DNA of 8,681 nucleotides from contig LNGD01000066.1 in NCBI GenBank assembly GCA_001587675.1, positions 1-8,681 on the forward strand, read 5' to 3'. This document shows positions 5,752 to 8,681 of the stretch, in pieces. Every line of letters starts with the position of its first letter. Positions within the stretch are counted from its first letter, which is position 1. The position numbers and the translations under genes are program-made. The notes under the pieces were generated by a model that worked only from the letters and a program-made list of their open reading frames with translations, made no database searches and was not told the DNA's origin. This DNA is from Candidatus Methanofastidiosum methylothiophilum. GTDB lineage: Archaea > Methanobacteriota_B > Thermococci > Methanofastidiosales > Methanofastidiosaceae.

Positions 5752-7281
5752 ATGGATATTGTAGGAAAAATCGTATCTGGAGATTTTAGTGGGTTAATAA
5801 TAAGGCAAAAAACAGGTGTAGATCTAGAACTTGGAGAATTACTTGTTACTAGAGAGGATGGCGGTTACTTCATAATGCAAATCTTTGACATATCCTATGG
5901 ATCTCAGATTCCCGAGAGAATAAGAAGTCTTGCGGCAGGATTAAAATTAGAGGAAGAATCTAATTTATCCTTTTTAGCCAGCGAAATATCAAATTTTATC
6001 CTTGTTAGCCTTAAACCAATTCTTTTTGTAAATCCCACTAGATATCATTTACCTAAGAGACTTCCAAAGTTCTTTTCTGCAATAGAAAGAATAAAAGAAG
6101 AAGACCTCAAATTTCTTGAAAAACCCGATAGGCCCATCTATTTTGGTAAAATTAGAAGTGGCTCAAGAGTATTAGACATAGATGTTTTTCTTAGAGGTGA
6201 TGACGTTATTACCCATCATTTATTGATATCTGCTTCAACTGGAAAAGGGAAATCAAATCTAGTTAAAGTTTTAACTTATAATTTGCTAAGTGAAAGTTAT
6301 GCAGGATTGTTAATTATTGATCCTCATGATGAATATTACGGTCGAACAAAAAAAGGCCTTAAGGATCATCCTAATGCAAAGAATAAATTAATCTATTATA
6401 CAACCAGTCCTACACCGGGTTCAAACACCTTAGTTTTTGATATTAAAACAATAAAACCATGGCACCTAAATGGAATAGTAACATTAACGGATGCTCAATT
6501 AGAATGTATATACTTATTCTATTATCGGGATAAAGATAAATGGATTGAGAATATTGTAATGTCCGAACGTGAAGAAGGAGTTTCTGCTCAGACACTTGAT
6601 GTACTGAAAAGGAAGTTTAACAATATATTTGGAATTTCTTACGATGGCGGGAATATCAATTTTAGAGGCAATTTATTCTCTAATAATAATGGGATAACTA
6701 CTATCCAAAATGTAGTTGATTATCTTCAAAGTGGAAAAACAGTGATTATTGACACTTCAAAACTTGGGGGTGAAGTTGAACTATTGATTGGAAGTATCTT
6801 CTCCGAAGGCATCTTTTCTAGATATAAAGATCTGAGTTCAAAAGGACTTCTTTTAGATAAACCATGTATTAGTATTATAATAGAGGAAGCACCAAGAGTA
6901 CTTGGAAAGGAAGTTCTTGACAAAGGACCAAATATATTTGGTACAATCGCTAGGGAAGGAAGAAAATTTAGAGTTGGTCTTGTAGCGATTACCCAGCTTC
7001 CGAGCCTAATTCCAAAGGAGATCCTAGCTAACATGAATACAAAGATTATCATGGGAACAGAGATGGCAAATGAGAGAAATGCTTTAATTGAAAGTGCACC
7101 TCAAGACATATCTGAAGAATCTAGGAATATAGCGTGTCTTGACATAGGTGAAGCTCTTTTGACATCTACTTTCTCTAAATTAGCGATACCTCTTAAGGTG
7201 CCACTTTTCGAAAATATATTACTCTCAAAAAGTTCTTTTACTAAAGAAAAAACTATCCCTCGGGGAGTTGACTTAGATTGA
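5752..7281 (+). CDS. herA: HerA hexameric DNA translocase/helicase
   Basis: HerA is a FtsK/HerA-superfamily ATPase that pumps double-stranded DNA into NurA during end resection. The 509-residue protein begins with a small beta-barrel (HAS) domain, about 1-95, opening MDIVGKIVSGDFSG. The ATPase core follows: Walker A SASTGKGKSN (160-169), the IIDPHDEYYGR segment (188-198), Walker B IIIEEAPRVL (375-384, acidic pair E378/E379), the arginine-finger stretch AREGRKFRVG (400-409) and the sensor VAITQLPSLIP (411-421). An alpha-helical insert with low similarity spans about 230-330. The C-terminus PLFENILL plus a short tail is where HerA proteins typically end in a strap that embraces the neighbour subunit. 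The upstream ATG 5731 would add seven residues and overlap nurA; the SD and the usual MxIVGxIV beginning favour 5752. It overlaps mre11 by 4 nt. Confidence 0.95.
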   Translation: MDIVGKIVSGDFSGLIIRQKTGVDLELGELLVTREDGGYFIMQIFDISYGSQIPERIRSLAAGLKLEEESNLSFLASEISNFILVSLKPILFVNPTRYHLPKRLPKFFSAIERIKEEDLKFLEKPDRPIYFGKIRSGSRVLDIDVFLRGDDVITHHLLISASTGKGKSNLVKVLTYNLLSESYAGLLIIDPHDEYYGRTKKGLKDHPNAKNKLIYYTTSPTPGSNTLVFDIKTIKPWHLNGIVTLTDAQLECIYLFYYRDKDKWIENIVMSEREEGVSAQTLDVLKRKFNNIFGISYDGGNINFRGNLFSNNNGITTIQNVVDYLQSGKTVIIDTSKLGGEVELLIGSIFSEGIFSRYKDLSSKGLLLDKPCISIIIEEAPRVLGKEVLDKGPNIFGTIAREGRKFRVGLVAITQLPSLIPKEILANMNTKIIMGTEMANERNALIESAPQDISEESRNIACLDIGEALLTSTFSKLAIPLKVPLFENILLSKSSFTKEKTIPRGVDLD

Positions 7282-8534
7282 AATTCTCTCATATGGCAGA
7301 TTTACATCTAGGGGGGTGGAGAGAAGACACTCTAAGGGAAATAGGTATAAAATCATTTGAAAAAGCAGTTGATATTTCCATTAATGAAAATGTGGATTTC
7401 ATTCTTATCTCAGGAGATTTATTTGACTCTTCAAACCCTACGATAGAAGTAATGGCAAGCGCGGCAAAAAAACTTTATCAATTAAAAGAGAATAATATTG
7501 GCGTTTATGTAATTGAAGGATCTCATGATTTTTCACCTACTGGGAGAACTATTTTAAAAGTTTTTCAGGAAGCTGGTTTACTAAAAAAAGTAACTTCTGC
7601 AGATGAAGTAGATGGTAAGTTAAGATTAAGGGGAGTAAAAGACCCTAAAACTGGGACCTTAATTTATGGAGTCTCAGGAATACGAGGTAGTCTTGAGAAA
7701 GCTACATATGATGTTTTAGATAGATCTTTCTTGGAGCAAAACGACGATAAAAAAATATTCATGTTCCATTCAGCAATTCAAGAATTAAAACCAAGTTCAT
7801 TAGCCCATATAGAAGCAATGCCAATATCTTACCTACCCAAAGGATTTTTTTATTATGCAGGTGGCCACATACATGAGAAAGGTGAATTTGAACTTGATAA
7901 CTATAAAAATGTAGTTTTCCCTGGAGCACTATTCGCTAATAATATAGATGAACTTTTAATTTTTAAAGGCGGTGGATTTTACATCGTCGAATTTGATAAT
8001 GGTGTTATATCTAAAAAATACGTTCCAGTTAAGATAGCTCCAGTAATAGTTTTGGAGATAAATGTTGATGGTCTGACCTCTTTTTCGATTGAAGAAAATA
8101 TTAAGAACGATATATCAAAAAAAGATTTTACAAATAGTATCGTGATAACAAAATTCAAAGGTAAACTTGAGGGAAATATATCCTCTTTAAATTTCAAGAA
8201 GATAAATGAATTAATCGAAAATAAAGGTGCAAGACTCGTTAAAAGAGATACAAGAGGTCTTGTTTTCAAAGAATTCAAAGAGATAAAGAATGTTTCTTTT
8301 ACTAAGGATAAATTAGAGGAAGATATAATTTCCCGGCATAAAGACCAGGTTTCTCTTAAAGGATGTCCAACAGAAACTATATATTTTGTTAAAAACTTAA
8401 TGGAAATACTTTCTAAAGAAAAGAAAGAAGGAGAAAAAAAGGACGATTATAATAATAATATTATTAGAGATTCTATTGAATATCTGCGCAAACTAAAACT
8501 TTTGGATGGATTAGATGAAAATAATCTCTCTTGA
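7278..8534 (+). CDS. mre11: Mre11 nuclease (SbcD-like metallophosphoesterase), GSHD variant
   Basis: Mre11 is the Mn2+-dependent nuclease of the Mre11-Rad50 complex, which opens and trims DNA ends. The 418-residue length is close to that of P. furiosus Mre11. The phosphoesterase domain (about 1-230) shows ADLHLGG with D8 and H10, SGDLFD with D47, GSHDFSPTGR (81-90), MFHSAI with H164, and GGHIHE with H197 and H199. All metal ligands match except that the canonical GNHD is GSHD, with S82 in place of the metal-binding Asn; H83 is kept. A capping domain occupies about 240-335. A charged linker (about 378-396) precedes a C-terminal helix (about 396-410) that should bind the Rad50 coiled-coil base. 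The start is TTG, overlapping the herA stop as TTGA; the next in-frame ATG would remove the start of the first metal motif strand. It overlaps rad50 by 20 nt. Confidence 0.92.
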   Translation: MKFSHMADLHLGGWREDTLREIGIKSFEKAVDISINENVDFILISGDLFDSSNPTIEVMASAAKKLYQLKENNIGVYVIEGSHDFSPTGRTILKVFQEAGLLKKVTSADEVDGKLRLRGVKDPKTGTLIYGVSGIRGSLEKATYDVLDRSFLEQNDDKKIFMFHSAIQELKPSSLAHIEAMPISYLPKGFFYYAGGHIHEKGEFELDNYKNVVFPGALFANNIDELLIFKGGGFYIVEFDNGVISKKYVPVKIAPVIVLEINVDGLTSFSIEENIKNDISKKDFTNSIVITKFKGKLEGNISSLNFKKINELIENKGARLVKRDTRGLVFKEFKEIKNVSFTKDKLEEDIISRHKDQVSLKGCPTETIYFVKNLMEILSKEKKEGEKKDDYNNNIIRDSIEYLRKLKLLDGLDENNLS

Positions 8535-8681
8535 AATGTTAAACATAAGGAGCTATCAGCATCAAAAAATTGATTTTCCTGAAGGGTCTTTCCTTCTTTC
8601 AGGCGATATAGGATTTGGGAAATCAACTATTTTGTTGGCGATAGAATTTGCTCTATTTGGACTTGGTGACATTGCTGCGTC
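8515..8681 (+). CDS. rad50: Rad50 ATPase, N-terminal 55 residues (truncated by window edge)
   Basis: The plus-strand frame from ATG 8515 is open to the right edge. It reads MKIISLEMLNIRSYQHQKIDF at the start, the first beta strands of an ABC-type Rad50/SbcC head, then the Walker A SGDIGFGKST (29-38, Lys 36 and Ser 37), then helix ILLAIEFALFG. The Walker A is GDxGFGKST rather than the common GxNGSGKS. Rad50 dimerises on ATP, controls Mre11 access to DNA and tethers ends through its long coiled coil, which lies beyond this window. The start overlaps the last 20 nt of mre11; an alternative ATG at 8536 would remove the first strand, so 8515 is preferred. The overlap implies coupled translation with Mre11. 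Confidence 0.9.
   Translation, partial: MKIISLEMLNIRSYQHQKIDFPEGSFLLSGDIGFGKSTILLAIEFALFGLGDIAA

Noticed and set aside
6726..7052. Antisense frame of about 108 codons
   Set aside because: It is the complement of the herA Walker B and sensor region and has no independent support.
7257..7265. CCCTCGGGG mini-hairpin before mre11
   Set aside because: The stem is only about 3 bp with a tiny loop and it lies in herA coding sequence; the G-run more likely acts as a weak SD.
7979..8278. Antisense frame of about 99 codons
   Set aside because: It is a shadow of the mre11 capping domain region.
8453..8466. Palindrome TAATAATATTATTA
   Set aside because: It is a low-complexity part of the mre11 linker encoding Asn/Ile codons and is expected in such AT-rich DNA.

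Overview
The window looks like chromosomal DNA from an AT-rich archaeon, probably euryarchaeal; I cannot name the lineage. The evidence is a NurA-HerA-Mre11-Rad50 gene cluster, which is an archaeal arrangement, TATA-type promoters instead of bacterial -35/-10 boxes, and two genes (wecB and nurA) whose TATA-like box is centred about 26-27 nt before the ATG, as expected for leaderless archaeal transcripts. Other genes carry Shine-Dalgarno (SD) sequences, so both modes of initiation appear to be used.

Layout. Positions 1-202 hold the 5' part of a minus-strand gene for a membrane-anchored coiled-coil protein, cut by the window edge. A divergent promoter region (203-354) separates it from a plus-strand group: wecB (non-hydrolysing UDP-GlcNAc 2-epimerase), an AI-2E/UPF0118-family membrane protein with its own probable promoter inside the 46-nt gap, and an overlapping UPF0104/LPG-synthase-TM-like membrane protein. 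Next come a GNAT acetyltransferase behind a promoter that carries a 9-bp inverted repeat, and a small membrane protein of about 105 residues. From 4616 to the right edge runs a tightly packed DNA end-processing operon in the order nurA, herA, mre11, rad50, with rad50 cut by the window edge.

How the genes work together. In characterised archaea HerA (hexameric DNA translocase) and NurA (nuclease) form one machine that works with Mre11-Rad50 to resect double-strand breaks into 3' single-stranded tails for RadA. The short gaps and overlaps (11-nt gap, 4-nt overlap, 20-nt overlap) suggest coupled translation of the four subunits. The left half concerns the cell envelope: WecB supplies UDP-ManNAc for surface glycans, and the two polytopic membrane proteins may be lipid or solute carriers. 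I see no direct link between the two halves.

I found no wholly new system. The points most worth checking are an Mre11 with Ser in place of the metal-binding Asn of the GNHD motif, paired with a Rad50 whose Walker A is also non-standard; a possible 14-codon upstream ORF overlapping the start of the AI-2E gene; the inverted repeat upstream of the GNAT gene; and the uncalled gene at the left edge. There are no tRNA or rRNA genes, CRISPR arrays, insertion sequences or long repeats that I can see. No gene-free stretch exceeds 300 bases.
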